Shown: positions 1 to 12,095 of the stretch, one piece after another
Layout of the letters: the number at the start of each line of letters is the position of its first letter
Numbering within the stretch: position 1 is the first letter of the stretch
From: Laccaria trichodermophora
Taxonomy: Eukaryota; Basidiomycota; Agaricomycetes; Agaricales; Hydnangiaceae
Assembly (NCBI GenBank): GCA_018417955.1
Contig: JACTVC010000018.1
Span: 248,001 to 312,000, forward strand
DNA: 64,000 nt
Direction: 5' to 3'
Made by a program: the position numbers and the translations under genes
Notes under the pieces: model-generated
What the model was told of the DNA's origin: nothing
Database searches by the model: none
The model's input: only the letters and a program-made list of their open reading frames with translations

Positions 1-3000
1 GGGTATGAGAGGGATGAGCGGGAGGGGAGGGAAAGTCGGAATAGGGATCGGGATCGGGAAGGAAGGGAAAGTCGCAACAGGGACAGGGACAGGGAGTATG
101 ATCCCCGTGAAAGGGATTGGGATCGAAGGGATACGTATGATCGTCCGAGATCTACTGCCCCACCTCGCTCTCCACCCCCTCCTGCGTCTCCTTCAAGCAC
201 CCTAAGCGCGAACCCAACGGGCGGTCTTCCCCCTCCTAAACCCACTCCGTCCCCTGCTCCACTCAAAAACATGACTCCGGAAGAACGTAAAGCCTACGCA
301 CGTGAACAGGCACAACAGCGTATCGAAGCTAGGAAACTTGCGCTTGGAGTTATCACGCCTTCTTCTACTGTGGTTATAGATACGGCTGTGGAGGATAGGT
401 TGCAGCAGGATAAGAAGGAGGCGGAGGAAAAGGCGAAGAAGGCTGAGAGGGAACGGGAGGAGAGGGAGAGGGTTAGGAGGGAGAGGGTTGAGGGTGAACG
501 TGCTGCTAGGGAACCTGTTGTGGCGAAGGTGAAGCCGACGCCTACGGTTAGTGCGCCTCCGCCTGTGCCGAGTGCGAGGGCTACACCGACGGCGAGGACG
601 GCTCCGCCTGTGACCACACCTAAATCTCGTGCGCCTGCGCCTCCGCCTCCGAGGAAGCCGGCTCCTAGACAGGCGCCTGTTGTGCCGAAGGTGGATTTGG
701 AAGAAGGAAGACGACGTGCGGCTGAGGAAGAAAGGGTTCGTGCTGCTGGAGCTGAACAAGAGAGGGTTCGTGCAGCTGAACAAGAAAGGATTCGAGCTGA
801 ACAAGAAAGGACTCGTGCTGCTGAACAAGAGAGAGTTCGAGCAGCTGAACAAGAACGGATCAGAGCAGAACAAGAACGGATCAAAGCAGAAGAAGACAGA
901 ATTCGTGTAGAAGAGGAAAAGTTCCGTGCGAGAGAAGAAGCGTTGAGGAAACAGAGGGAGGAGAGGAGTGCGCGGATGAGGCAGCTTGAGAAGGAGGAGG
1001 AGGAGCAGGAGAGGTTGGAGGAGGAGAGGTATCGTGCTAGAGTTGAGGCGTTGAAGGCTAGGAGTTCTACGCCCAAGGTTGTTGAGCCGACTTCTCTTGT
1101 GAAGGCTCAAGAGCCTGTAAAAGCGGCTGCACCGGCTGTTATTCCTCCTCAAGCTTCTGCGAACCCTGCTACTCCTATTGAAAAGTCAACCAACCCCTTC
1201 AGTCGGCTGTTGAGTCAGGGAGCATCTGCACCTACCACTCCGGCCGTGACCACTCCAGCAGCAGCCACGAACGGGAACACCAACCCTTGGGCGGCAGCAC
1301 GTCCTCAAACTGCCCCTCCCCCTTCCTCCAAGAGCCCCGTTAAAACCTCATACCAAACAGTCCCTGCGGCCAATGAGGACGATTGGGATATTATAAAGGA
1401 AAAAGACGAGAGTGGTGATGATAGCAGTGATGATGAGCTTGCGCAATCTAGGACTGCGCGAGCGAATATTGCGCAACAGTTGTTTGGGAGTATGTTGCCG
1501 AGGCCGCAGTCTAGTGGGCCTCCTGTTTCTTCGCCTTCTTCGCCTGCGCCTGTTGGTACTGGTCCTCCGCCACCTCCACCGCCGCCTGCTCCAGCAGCGA
1601 TGTTTGCGCCTCCGCCTGCAGTTGCTGCTGTGACCCCGGCTGCACCTGGTGATGTTAGCGCGTTGATGCACTCTATCCAAGGAGGAATGAAGTTACGCCC
1701 TACGAAGACGGTTGATAAAAGTGCACCACCCGTTTCTGGACGCGTTATTGGTGATACTGCGCCTCCTTCGCATATCAACGTCAACGTCCCTCCTCCTACA
1801 TCACAGCCAACGAATTATCCGGAACGTAAATCTTCGTTGCCACAGCCTACATCCATGATGGACGATGCACCTGACAAACCGAAGATGAGCAATAGGCAGT
1901 CGGTGGGGTGGTTTACTACCCGTGCTGCTGATGCTGGTGTTTCGTCTGTTGATCAGTTGCCTGCTACGATGGAAGGGGAGGAGGAGGAGGATGATGGTGG
2001 TGATATTTATGCTACGCCTCCGACGATTCCTTCTATTCAGGTTGATGAACATGTTTCTAATGCTACTGAGCCGGTGTCGGATCTTATGGCTGATATTGAT
2101 AAGTCTATTGGTGAGTTTTCCCTTTGTTTTGAAAGGAGTTGAGTTGATGTTAATATGGGGTTTTTGTAGAGCATCGAGCGAGGTCTTTGTATGCTTATGA
2201 GGGTGATGGACCTGAAGATCTTTGTGAGTCTCTTTTTTTTTTTGGTTAAAAAATGCTTTTTGGACTGAATGGTGTTGTAGCGTTTGCGGAAAATCTCGTT
2301 CTCATTGTACATCCTTCCAAGAGTGGTAGTGATTGGTGGTATGGTACCACTTTGAAAGATGGAAGATCGGGTCTTTTCCCGAAAACCTATATCGAGGTTT
2401 TCCAGCCAAGTATTTCATCTATCTCTTCTACTATGGTGTAATACGTCTGACGAAACTGCTTTTTTCTTTGTAGCCACAGCCAAGGCTATATACGCATACG
2501 AAACCAGCAGCACGGACGAATATTCGTTTGACGAAGGCGACGAAATCGCGATTATAGACAAGAGTGACGCAGAGTGGTGGAAGACTGAACAAAATGGAGT
2601 AGTGCTCATTGTCCCGGCGGCGTACCTGGAGGATGTTGAGGGTTAGTGTCATTGTTCTTTCCACTTGAGTTTTTCTGTTTACCTTGCCGATGAATAATAG
2701 GCTAAAGTCCTTTTTTTTTGTTTCTTTTTGCTCTATTTTGCATGTATGCACACACTCGAATTGACTCCCCCACCCGAATGTTACCGTGGAATAATGATAT
2801 ACAACTTCAACTACAACTCGATATAGATGCCTCAAAGGCTACTGTTCAACCATCGGAGCTTACAGTTCGACCTCCAGAAACAATACCCCACGAAACCGCA
2901 GAAGACGATGACGACTCAAATGGGGAGGAAGAAGTTGACGATGATGATTCCGATTCTGACAGCTGTGACTCTGAGTACCTTTCATTTGATGACACTCACG

Positions 3001-5344
3001 AACATCACCATCATCACCATCATCATCCAGAGACAGATGAAGAGCGAATCGCTCGAGAGCGGGAGAAACAACTCGTGCTTGAAGCAGCAGGACTCATCGT
3101 CAACCAAGACACAAGCGGGCCTCCTCCAAAGCTTGTCCGCGCAAAGTCGAAATCGAAACGTCGACCTGCACCTGCTGTCCCTACACGGACTTTTTCAATA
3201 TCAAAAGACCTACCCCCAGTTCCGGTGCTCGAAGAACCAGAACCAGAAGAGATTGACCATGCCACTCGCTTGGACGACGCTTTTGCACGATACGAGTCGT
3301 TCAGGGACGCACAGCTGAATCAAAATCGGCTCTCGGTCGTTTCGACAGATTCGAGCAATACGATTTCGACGCTGGCTGCTTCTTCCCCTACAAGTCTTGC
3401 GTCCCCAACCGTGCTCTCGCCTAGCCATAGCCAGGGCAGGGAAAGTGAAGGGGGCCGGTATTCTCAATTTTTGCATTTCTTGACTAGGAGTAAGACGCCT
3501 GAACAAGGGGATAGGAAGTCAACTTTGGTTATTTCGGCGCCTATTATGAGTACTAGCACGAGTGCTGCTTCGTTTGCGGATGAGCCTTCGAGGACGAATA
3601 GTCCTTCGTTTGGAACGGTATGATCATTTTTCTTCTTTGACAGTTACTTGTCTTTTTTGCTGAACTTCTTGGTAAAGTCGTGGGCCAGCTTGGTTGACAA
3701 GACTGCTTTGGAGGGTATCCCTCCTGGTGAACGGAAGCGACAAGAGGTGAATGTTTACTCAAGCTACTTTGGGCTTTCCTGACATTTTGCGTGTAATCAG
3801 GCGATCTTCGAACTTATCAACACTGAGGTTGCCTACGTTCGTGATCTGCAGCTCATTGTTGAGGTTGGTATTCCACCGTTTTGCCTTGTTCCTCGTCTTT
3901 TACCGATTTTCTCGTATAGGTCTTCTATTCGAGCATGTTGCCCCTCTTGTCGACAAAGGAAATTACGGTCGTGTTTGCGAACATTGAGGACATTCTTCTC
4001 ACAAATACGGTTTGGGTTGTGAAGAACTCACTACAATACGCGTTCTGATGACTGCTTGCAGGGATTCGTGAGCTTACTGGAGGAACGCCAGAAGGATTGC
4101 AGGCTGTACGTCGATCATATAGGAGACATTTTGCTGAACCATCTACCGAATATGGGCGTTTACATGGTACGAGGTTTCGAAAGTTTTGGGAAGTCCTCTC
4201 TCAACTCGCATAAACGATTGTAGGAATACTGTGTCAATCAGGGCACTGCCATCAAGGTTCTTCAGTCACTTAGGAATTCGAACCCCGAGTTGGCTCAGCA
4301 TCTTCAAGTTAGTTTATTACAGCTTCGTTTGACTGGACGCTAATCCAACGTTTGCGTCCGATAGCGTCTCAGAGATGACCCGTCCGTTCGCAGTCTGGAT
4401 CTGTCTAGCTACCTCCTCGCACCCAGTGAGTTAGCCTTCAGCTGATATATCTTTCACACTTCCTCACGATTTTTATTTTTAGTGCAACGAATTACCCGAT
4501 ACCCTCTTCTCATCAAACAGGTAATGAGTTTCTCTCTCATTGACGCTAACGCGCTCGATTTTGACGGATTTTAGATTCAGCATTACACCGAGGTCGGGGA
4601 AGAACTCGAGGCGATCAAGTCGGCACGAGATATCTCAGAGAAGCTCTTAGATCACATCAACGAGACAATCCGAGATCAAGAGGGCAGGGAGACGCTGAAG
4701 AAAATATCACAGTACCTGTGGGTTGGCCAAGGGTCAGTCATCCTTTTGGCATTTAGGAAAGGACCATTGTTGATTTACGTTCTTCACCAACAGCCGTTTA
4801 GATCTCAGTGCTCCAACACGATACATGGGAGCGCGTAAACTCATCAAGCAGGGGGTACTCTTGAAAACGAAGAGTGGGAGGAAGCTGCAGGCTTTCTTGT
4901 GCAGTGACATATTGGTACTCACTGACGAATTGGCGAGAACGTTGTATAGGATGGTGAGTAGATTGTTTGTTGGTCTTTTGGGATTTGGCTTTATTCAACA
5001 CATCTCTTGTCAGCCAATTCCACTGGCACATGCCCAAGTGATGGGGGAACCCAAAGGTGTGTTGTGTTCTTTCAGGCTCTTTTGTCGGCTGCTTACGATT
5101 TGCTCAAGATGACTGCACCTTCAAAATCACCCAAGCTTACCCTCGAGGAGGTGATTCCATCTCGCTGAAAGCTCTTTCTGCTCGGGACTGTCAACGTCAG
5201 TTTTCCACGTTTCTCATGCATCAAGTCAGCAGCTCACCTTTGGTCTTTCACATAGAATGGATTCAGGAGATCGACACTAGCGGCAGACGATGTCGACACG
5301 CAGAAGAGAGAGCTGCGAGGAAAGCCGCTCACCGGAGGCAATAG
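1..5344 (+). CDS. CIN1: Intersectin/Cin1-like endocytic scaffold and Rho guanine-nucleotide exchange factor, 3' part
   Basis: The frame is open from base 1, so the start (and any EH domains) lies upstream. Seen in order: an Arg/Asp/Glu-rich segment; MTPEERKAYAREQAQQR (nt 271), which resembles a stretch I know from Pan1-type proteins; a Lys/Glu/Arg-rich coiled coil (nt 400-1060); a poly-Pro run followed by a WH2-like actin-binding motif ending TKTVDKSAP (nt 1651-1750); two SH3 domains (ALYAY-type at 2165-2400 and 2474-2640); a Ser/acidic linker with eight consecutive His (3004-3027); a DH/RhoGEF domain (about 3790-4735, with LAPMQRITRYPLLIKQ); and a PH domain (about 4826-5300). Roughly a dozen short introns interrupt it, e.g. 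2116-2169 and 2227-2280. This order matches the Cryptococcus intersectin homologue Cin1, which links endocytosis, actin and Rho/Cdc42 signalling. I see no C2 domain after PH. The stop at 5342-5344 follows a basic tail. Exact exon edges between 2640 and 2830 are uncertain. Confidence 0.85.
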
Positions 5345-5654
5345 AGGTACCTGCTGGCCTCCCAACACACGCTGGACCACAACTTTTCGAGATCCTGCTG
5401 CTCTGGACTTGGGACTTTTCCCTTCTCGGATGCCACCTTTTTTTGGACATATATGACTTGAACTCTTATGCTTCGGACGTTCTTGGGACCAAAATATAGC
5501 CTGATATTCTTCTTCGAATTCTTATGCACACTTGTAGTAAATACCATCTTTCCACGTACATAAATAACACTGTACTGTTTTCATCAAACTCAGTTATGGT
5601 ATATGTCCCTCCTTAGCATTAGTAAATAAGATAGTTAGATACATATAAACGCTT
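5345..5654. other. Convergent intergenic spacer
   Basis: This lies between the stop of the Cin1-like gene (+) and the stop of the dehydrogenase gene (-). It is AT-rich, with several AATAAA-like stretches around 5560-5640, as expected for two facing 3' UTRs. No coding signal was seen. Confidence 0.5.
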
Positions 5655-7197
5655 TTACAGCTTCAGAGCAGGAGCGACGGCGTGGCGCCTGAACCGCGAG
5701 CCTCCGTCCAGGAGGGTATGTGTCCCCGTGATGTGTGCGGATGCGGGGGAGGAGAGGAAGATTGCGAGACCGGCGATGTCCGATGGCATTCCGAAGCGGC
5801 CTGGAAGAATGGTTAGTTATGGCAGATTACAAAGTGCGGAGGGTAAAGATAGAAACACACCTGTAGGCTGCTCGGCGTTGAACGCTTCCTCGCCGACTTG
5901 TCTGATACCAAATGCCGTCATTTTGCTGGGGAACAACCTGTTTACACCCAAAATTTCAGCGCCGGCGTGACTAATGGGCAGGCTTCGCTTACCCAGGGCA
6001 AATAGCGTTGACGCTAGAAGAAGAGTGATCGTTGAGAAAAATGCTGAACGAGGAAAGGAATGAGAGGAAGGGACTTACGTGACGTGCGAAGAGGCAAGTT
6101 TGACTGCCAGCTGCGATGTCAAGTGGTTCACTGTCGCAGGGGATTAGCTTCATTCCAAAGAAGAAACGAGGAAGAGGGGGAAAAAGAGCGAATGCATACC
6201 TGCAGCTTTACTCGCTTGGTCTGTTCATAATATGAATAATCAATGATCGACGATCAAAAGAATGAAGGATTCTTATTGACGTACAACTCCATGTCCCGTT
6301 GCCCTGCCCGCTCAATGAACCTTCACTGCCAGGTTCAACAGATGCAGTCGAAGAAATATTGATCACACGTCCGGGGTCGATGTTGTTTGAGTCTTTGCTC
6401 AGGAGGTCTGAAAGCCTATACTCCATTCATTCCGTGGTTAGCTCCCTAGAGCATATTGCGATTTGTGCCCAGGACATACCCTGCTGTCACTAGAGAAGGA
6501 CCGATAAGCAAGCTGAAGAAAAAGAGACAGGAGGGGGAAAGACAACTTACTATAGAAAATACTCTTCACATTCACACTAAACACGTTATCCCATCCCTTT
6601 TCCTCGGGAAAGTCAAGGAACGGCCCACCCCATGTAATCCCGGAATTGTTCACGAGAACGTGGAGTTTGTTTTCGCGTTTGCGGAATTCTGCGATGAGTG
6701 CGTCACACCCAGCCCTGGACTGTACAACATTCATTCCGAAAGTCAGAATCAGGGGAGTAGGTAGAAGAGAAGAACAAAGTAAACGTACCCCTACGTTGGC
6801 AGTAATATAATCAGCTTTGGGTCCCGTCGCGACTTTATTGATATCAGCGACAGCCTGTAAAAAAAAAAAAAAGAGAAATGTCGGGATCGATGTGGATAGA
6901 GCACACGTAGTACACACACCTCCTTAAGCTGCCCCTCTTTCCTCGCAGCGATATAAACCTTCGCACCATTCTGCGCGAACCCCAACGCCATCATCTTCCC
7001 AATACCAGAGCTTCCGCCGGTAACGAGCACTATCGTTGGTCAAATAAGAACGTTATCATCATCGCAATTACTTCAATAACAAGGGACATACCAATCTTGC
7101 CCCTGACATTAAACAGCGCAGACACAGAGAGGTCTGTCAAGTTCTCGTCAGCTCAATGATAATAACAAACCTCCAATGAACGTCACTTACCGGACAT
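5655..7197 (-). CDS. Short-chain dehydrogenase/reductase (SDR), multi-exon
   Basis: Start ATG at 7197-7195; a tiny first exon (ATG TCC G) is spliced to an exon giving DLSVSALFNVRGKI. The Rossmann fold follows with the NAD(P) motif TGGSSGIG (about 7020), then LHVLVNNSGITWGG (an NNAG-like motif), a strand ending VINISSTASVEPG, the catalytic YxxxK as SYQASKAA across the intron near 6230-6290, and VNAICPG. It ends with LDGGSRF and a short basic tail; stop at 5657-5655. Seven or more short introns are apparent. The order Ser...Tyr-x3-Lys identifies a classical SDR acting as an NAD(P)(H)-dependent oxidoreductase. Fungal relatives are often labelled 3-oxoacyl-ACP reductase or RhlG-like, but the substrate cannot be read from sequence. 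No targeting signal is evident. Confidence 0.85.
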
Positions 7198-7925
7198 AGT
7201 TAGTCGACAGAAAGGGAAAGAGGTGGTGGTGGTTATGTTCGCATCCAATCCCGAACGGTGACTTTTAACCTTCCAAAACGGCCTTCCCATAACCGATATA
7301 CCGGAACCGGCACCTCGGTTACCGAGGGTTCTTACAAAAAATTATGGTTAAGCTGCGTTGGGGCTCTGTCAGCGCGGAACGTTCAATGTTCAATAAAGGT
7401 TCATGACAACATTAATGAGAGTCTGGAGCGAATAAGGATGGAGTCCGAAGTTGATTTTAACATTTTTTTTTTGGTTCGCCGACTCCTCACTGTCAGAAAT
7501 CGAGCAAAATTCAGTTTGGACAAGGTATGTTTTCGCGGGCGCTGATCTTGGAGATCACAATGGACGAAGAAGCAGAAGAACAGCCAATCCGGGCCGCATC
7601 ACGCACAAATAGGTTCAATGATTTCAATTGCTGTTTCTGAATTCGAACGCGTGCGGTTACAAAATAATGATATATTGCGGTTCCAATTACAATTCGTCCA
7701 TGGAAACATAAAGACACACTCGTCAAGGTAGCATACATGCATCATGTGTGGGGTGGGTGGGATGACGCAGGAACCAGAGTTTGTTGAAAAAATGCAAGAA
7801 ATAGTCGACACGTCCAAAAACCGGATATAGACCGAAAGTGACAGAAGAATCCTAGGAATCCCTTGAAGGTAGGCCTGGAACATGAGTCGTCCGTAATCAA
7901 GAGAAGAAGAAGAAATTGTCCCTGA
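7198..7925. other. Intergenic region between two minus-strand genes
   Basis: It holds the presumed promoter of the dehydrogenase gene (just above 7197) and the 3' flank of the next minus-strand gene. No ORF with coding character and no repeat was seen. Confidence 0.4.
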
Positions 7926-9849
7926 TCACCGCTTCAAGCTTCCATTCGCATTCGCACACAGGCCATTATCCCCAGAAAAGGGCGAATTTTCCCGACCAGC
8001 AGGAAGAGGAAGCAAGACGCCGTTCACCAACCCAGCGTTCCACGCAGGAGCTCCAATCCCAAGTCCAGATATAGGAGAGCTAGTACCCGAATGCAAAGAG
8101 GGAGAAGTGGTGGTGGCAGGCGGGGGCGGCTTGAAATGAGACGTAGGAATAGTGACAGGAACAGGTAGTCCAAGAGATTGATTTTGAACAGGCGTAGTGG
8201 CTGCGGGAGGAGTGGGGATACCCAAAGCCTTCCATTTCGATTGGTTGAGTTTCGCGGCGAGCTCCGAGACGGACCGATACACCTCCTGATTGAAGCCGAC
8301 GCATTGAAGACCTACGCAAGCCACTTTCAGCGCGCCGGCAGCATACAACTGAGAAGTCTCGTAAGTGTTTTGTGGGGAACTATTTTTGCGCCCTGCAATC
8401 GTGTCTTTGATGAGAGCGGATGATGTCTACAAAAACAAAGTTTTTGATTGGGAGGGAGAGCGAGAGTGGCCAGAAAAAGGCAGTACACACCTCAGTAGAA
8501 AGTTCTGCCCATTCTCTAGTGGTGACGTCGTCCATTTGGAAGGCCTTGTACGAACCAGCGTAATACCACGTCCCCTCGTTATTGTAGAAGCATTCTATGT
8601 AAAACCCAATTTCAATGTGTCCGACAGCAGAGGAACCATCCTTTACCTGTAGGCTTGCTCATTCGTCCAATTACATCGACAGCATTCCATCGGTGAGCGG
8701 TTGCTACCCTCGGATTTGTGCTACACTTGAACGCGGGAGTATACATAAAGCCGTGTTCTTCGCGTTCTGGACACCAGTTTGTCGTAACACTTTGCAAGAC
8801 ACGATAATTCCCAAGACTGGCGACAGGCAACGGACATGTGAGGTGGACATATGCGGGGAGATAGGCGCTTACTAAGTTCTAAGAGTCTAAGGGGAAAGCG
8901 ATTGAAGAACTTCACGGCACCGTGACAGATAAAAAAGGCGTACCGCTGAAGCACTACTGAGGAAATCATGGAGGGTCATTGAGGAAGGAAGGGAGATAGG
9001 AACGAGCGGGTTATCAGGAGGGTTGGGAGGTAGAGGGATGCTAGCTAGAATTCGATTTCTTGCCTTGACTAATTCGGCCAGCTCCTCGGGCTTGGGAGGA
9101 TGGGGCACCTGAACGAACAATATCAGTTTGGTAGGGAAAAAACTGAGAGTACACGTACCTTGGCATCGCCATTCAGCTTGTCTGATTCAGAGACCTTAGA
9201 TGCCTCTCGAGAAGGCGATACGCCTTTTGTGTCCACCTGTGCAGCTGCATTCATAACGTTGGGCTACGCATACAAATAGGTTTTTGCATTGGAGAAAGAA
9301 GTATAAACACTTGCCTTTGCAGTCTCCTCATAATTCGGCGGTGGATCAGATGGCTTCACCGGTTGAAGGGTATTCTCCTTCGCAGCAGCCTTCAACTCTT
9401 CGATGATTGTTTCCAAAGTGTGTATATGCGCCTTCAACGCGAGTATGTCGGCCTGCTCAGTAGGCACCCTGAGAAGCGAATTCGGGGTGAATCGCGGAGC
9501 ATATTTATCTTCCCTTTCCTTTTGTAAACGGTCGATGATGTCTTGCTTCTGTCTAATCGAAACGTATGCGTCGGAAAGACGTTGAACGGCGGCGTCGCGG
9601 GCGGTTACGATTTCGACTAGGCGCATTCGTTCTATTTGGATCTCAAGCGCCATTTCTACGACTCGGAAAGGGTTCTTTGGCTTATATTGAACTGGCGTTC
9701 CCGAGCATATATGCTTCTGCACTCACAGCGATTTTGAGTAGCTCCAAGTCTTTCTTGAGTCGGGCGAGCTCATCGTCAACAGGTTTCTCCTCGGTTTGAG
9801 TATTCAAGACATTGTCGTCGGCAACGCCACGGCCTGAGTCGGCGGCCAT
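7926..9849 (-). CDS. Basidiomycete-specific coiled-coil protein, possible DUF6697 domain
   Basis: The start MAADSGRGVADD at 9849 is followed by an acidic leader. An intron of about 60 bp joins LLKIA to PKNPFRVVEMALEIQIERM, giving a long heptad-type coiled coil (about residues 25-140, e.g. RQKQDIIDRLQKERE and HIHTLETIIEELKAAA). A Pro-rich linker follows (PPNYEET). Then comes a C-terminal domain with LHDFLSS, CSTNPRVATAHRW, the Trp-rich ECFYNNEGTWYYAGSYKAF and TTREWAELS. The tail (8340-7926) is Pro/Ser/Thr-rich and low complexity. I associate the FYNxxGTWYYAGxYK pattern with a domain of unknown function common in agarics (DUF6697, from memory and tentative). No enzyme motif, signal peptide or membrane span was seen. 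The function is unknown; an oligomeric scaffold or chromatin/DNA-associated role is only a guess. Several short introns are present, and internal exon borders are approximate. Confidence 0.7.
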
Positions 9850-10123
9850 GGTGGGCAATATCCAAGCGAGGTTGTGGAATGAGATCAAGATTCAAATTTC
9901 AAAGAACCCGACAGCCAGGGGGCTCCCGTGACCTTGAGTGGACTATCACGTGACCGTTTCCGCGCGTCGTTGGCGCGCCGTCACGCCTCGATTATAACAC
10001 ATATCATACTTATCTTGACAAATGTTCGAAACGAGGCTTCAGGTGTCCTAGTATACCTCTCATGAAGAAGGTCCACATTGTTAACGTTGGAGGCCAAAAA
10101 GTCTGGAAATACAATCAGATTAT
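9850..10123. promoter_or_regulatory. Probable promoter region of the coiled-coil gene
   Basis: This sequence lies directly upstream of the minus-strand ATG at 9849 and contains no coding signal. It has GC-rich palindromic stretches (CGCGCGTCGTTGGCGCGCC near 9960). No clear TATA element was found. Confidence 0.3.
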
Positions 10124-10183
10124 GCACTAAGAGGGAATCAAACCCCCAGAGGGTCGACACTCTTACTACTACCCCATTAATGC
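10124..10183 (-). tRNA. tRNA-like sequence, shortened (tRNA pseudogene or tRNA-derived relic)
   Basis: On the minus strand, GCATTAA at 10183-10177 can pair with TTAGTGC at 10130-10124 as a 7-bp acceptor stem (one G-T). A D-arm-like stretch (GGGTAGTAGTAAGAG) follows, then a B-box/T-arm (GGGGG TTTGATT CCCTC). The total is only about 60 nt, with no room for a normal anticodon arm, so it is about 12 nt short of a functional tRNA. The acceptor and D-arm resemble eukaryotic tRNA-Gly. It is most likely a deleted tRNA copy between two protein genes. Confidence 0.4.
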
Positions 10184-10485
10184 ACTCAGGGTATTTGAAA
10201 AATCATCGTAGATGTTAAGGTGGGTAATGTAGTGCATTCTTTCTGACTCCGCAACCAAGATATTGTAGCAGGAATTCGTGAAGCCAGCCCAAACAACCAA
10301 CCCAGCACCCAAAGCCACGGAAAGAAAGAAAATTCCACAGATAAATATGATCCCGTTATATACACATACACTACTTTGTGCTTTGCCCGATAAGCCAGTC
10401 GCCCCGAGCGACTCACAGGGCGGCGCCACCCACGCGGCGGCATCGTGACGCGACGACACCACATGAATCATGCAATGTGCAACGC

Positions 10486-11709
10486 TCACGCAACAATACA
10501 TCCCTCCTCACCCCCCAACGCCTGCATCCCATCCAACCCTGGCGGTAGAGGACCCATAATCTCCGCAGGCGGCGATCCATATGATTGCATCTATTCATTC
10601 CATCAATACCTCGCCAACATCAACTCAAAAAGAGAGGGAGGTAAACGCACCTCACTCATAAGATCCACAATAACCTTATTACTCTCCTCATTCGCGTCGC
10701 TATACCCAGGTTTATCAAAGACGGCTAAAATCCGCTTGACGCACTCTTCTTGTTTTTCGTACCGGCTTCTGTCTTCGTGGGAGAGGGGGCTGGGTGGGTT
10801 GGTTAGGTATGGTGGGAACTGGTGTGTGTATTGGTAAATTGACAGAGGGAAAGAAAGAGGGGGACTTACGCCTTCAGCAAGCTCTTTGAGAGGCTCGTAT
10901 AATACTTCCTTGCTCATGAGCTGCCCCATCATAGTCTCGAGGAACCCAGCGAGCTCGTTTTCGTCACCGCCCTCGCCCAGCCCCCCCAAATCGCCTAGTG
11001 ATTTAAGCAGCGCCTCGAGTGATTCCGGGGACGTGGTATCCGCATTACTCGAGTCGCCCTGACCATGCGTGAACCAAGAGCCAATATGTTAACATGAGAA
11101 AACGAACCTGGAGATTCGTTTCGCTCTCTTTCAGCTTATCCATAGCCTGCTTAATCTTATCCTGAAATCCACCACCCGCACCCTCAGCCGTCGTCGATTT
11201 CCCATCCCTCGCTCCCGTCGCCTCCCCACCCCGCGCCAACAACTCCGCCAACTCCTCACCCCCAGGCCCATTCATCCCCTCCACAAGCATAGCCTCCCAC
11301 GCAGCCTTGAACATCTTCGCCTGTCTCTCCTCCTCCGTTGTTCCCTCCTTCTCCTTCTCTCCTCCTTCCTTCTTCTCCTCCGCAACGATCTCCTGCATAA
11401 GGCTCTTCATGCCTATCGACAGCTCCTTCGCGAACTCGGAAGACAGCGCGTCCTCGTCGAGCTCCGTTGTGGGATCTAGCGGGGCACCGGTGCCGGGCAT
11501 GGATATGGGTAGTGCATCGACGCGCGTGTTGGTCCGGGGACGGCTGGTGAAGGAGGAGTGGGTGGCGGTGGGTGGGGGTGCAGTCGTTCCTGTTCCTGAT
11601 GAGAATTGGAGGAGGACGTCTGTAGGTGCGTGGGTTTGATGGTTTGTTGGAGGAGTGGAGGAGAATGCTTACCGTCGAGATCGTCGAGATCCTCGTCGTG
11701 AGTGGACAT
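10486..11709 (-). CDS. PEX19: PEX19, farnesylated peroxisomal membrane protein import receptor
   Basis: The start MSTHDEDLDDLD at 11709 is an acidic N-terminus typical of PEX19 (the PEX3-binding region). A short intron follows, then a Ser/Pro-rich linker. The helical core has LSSEFAKELSIGMKSLMQEI, MFKAAWEAMLVEGMNG, GGFQDKIKQAMDKLKESETNLQ, LAGFLETMMGQLMSKEVLYEPLKELAEG and DKPGYSDANEESNKVIVDLMSEM. The end reads PPAEIMGPLPPGLDG...EEGCIVA. The last four residues, CIVA, form a CAAX box, so C-terminal farnesylation is expected, as in yeast and animal PEX19. The protein chaperones newly made peroxisomal membrane proteins in the cytosol and docks on PEX3. Stop TGA is at 10488-10486. There are about four introns. 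Domain order and CAAX box make this call firm. Confidence 0.93.
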
Positions 11710-12095
11710 GGAAAGAGTCGAGTAGTTTGGTGTTATTTATGTCGGGTATTGCATTCCCTACTTGTTCCCGACGTAGACCATTTTCAACATGAAGGACGTG
11801 AAGAAAACAAGCTTGTGATCTGGCATTTATAACAACAATTCGTCCATCGTGGATAGCTTATTACTAGTAATATTATTAGTACTCTCGTAGATGTCATTTC
11901 ATTTGTAACATCGTCACGATGTGACTCATATTGCATCATGTGACATGAATGCTTGTTCTTGCCTCCGCTCTCGTTGAGCAACCTCGAGTGCCAATCCGAG
12001 TGCCAATCAGGGCTGTCTGCGCAAAGTCTTTATGTCGTAAGTTAATCTATATTCTGCAGTAATCTTATTTAAAATGCTCGCCAGATATCAGATAA
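11710..12095. promoter_or_regulatory. Divergent intergenic region between PEX19 and the F-box-like gene
   Basis: PEX19 (-) starts at 11709 and the F-box-like gene (+) at 12096, so these 386 bp must hold both promoters. A TTATTTAAAAT stretch at 12064-12074 lies about 25 bp before the plus-strand ATG. No other feature was seen. Confidence 0.4.

Noticed and set aside
202..1152. 316-aa minus-strand frame rich in Arg and Leu
   Set aside because: It is antisense to the Cin1-like coiled-coil codons and mirrors their GAG/AAG bias.
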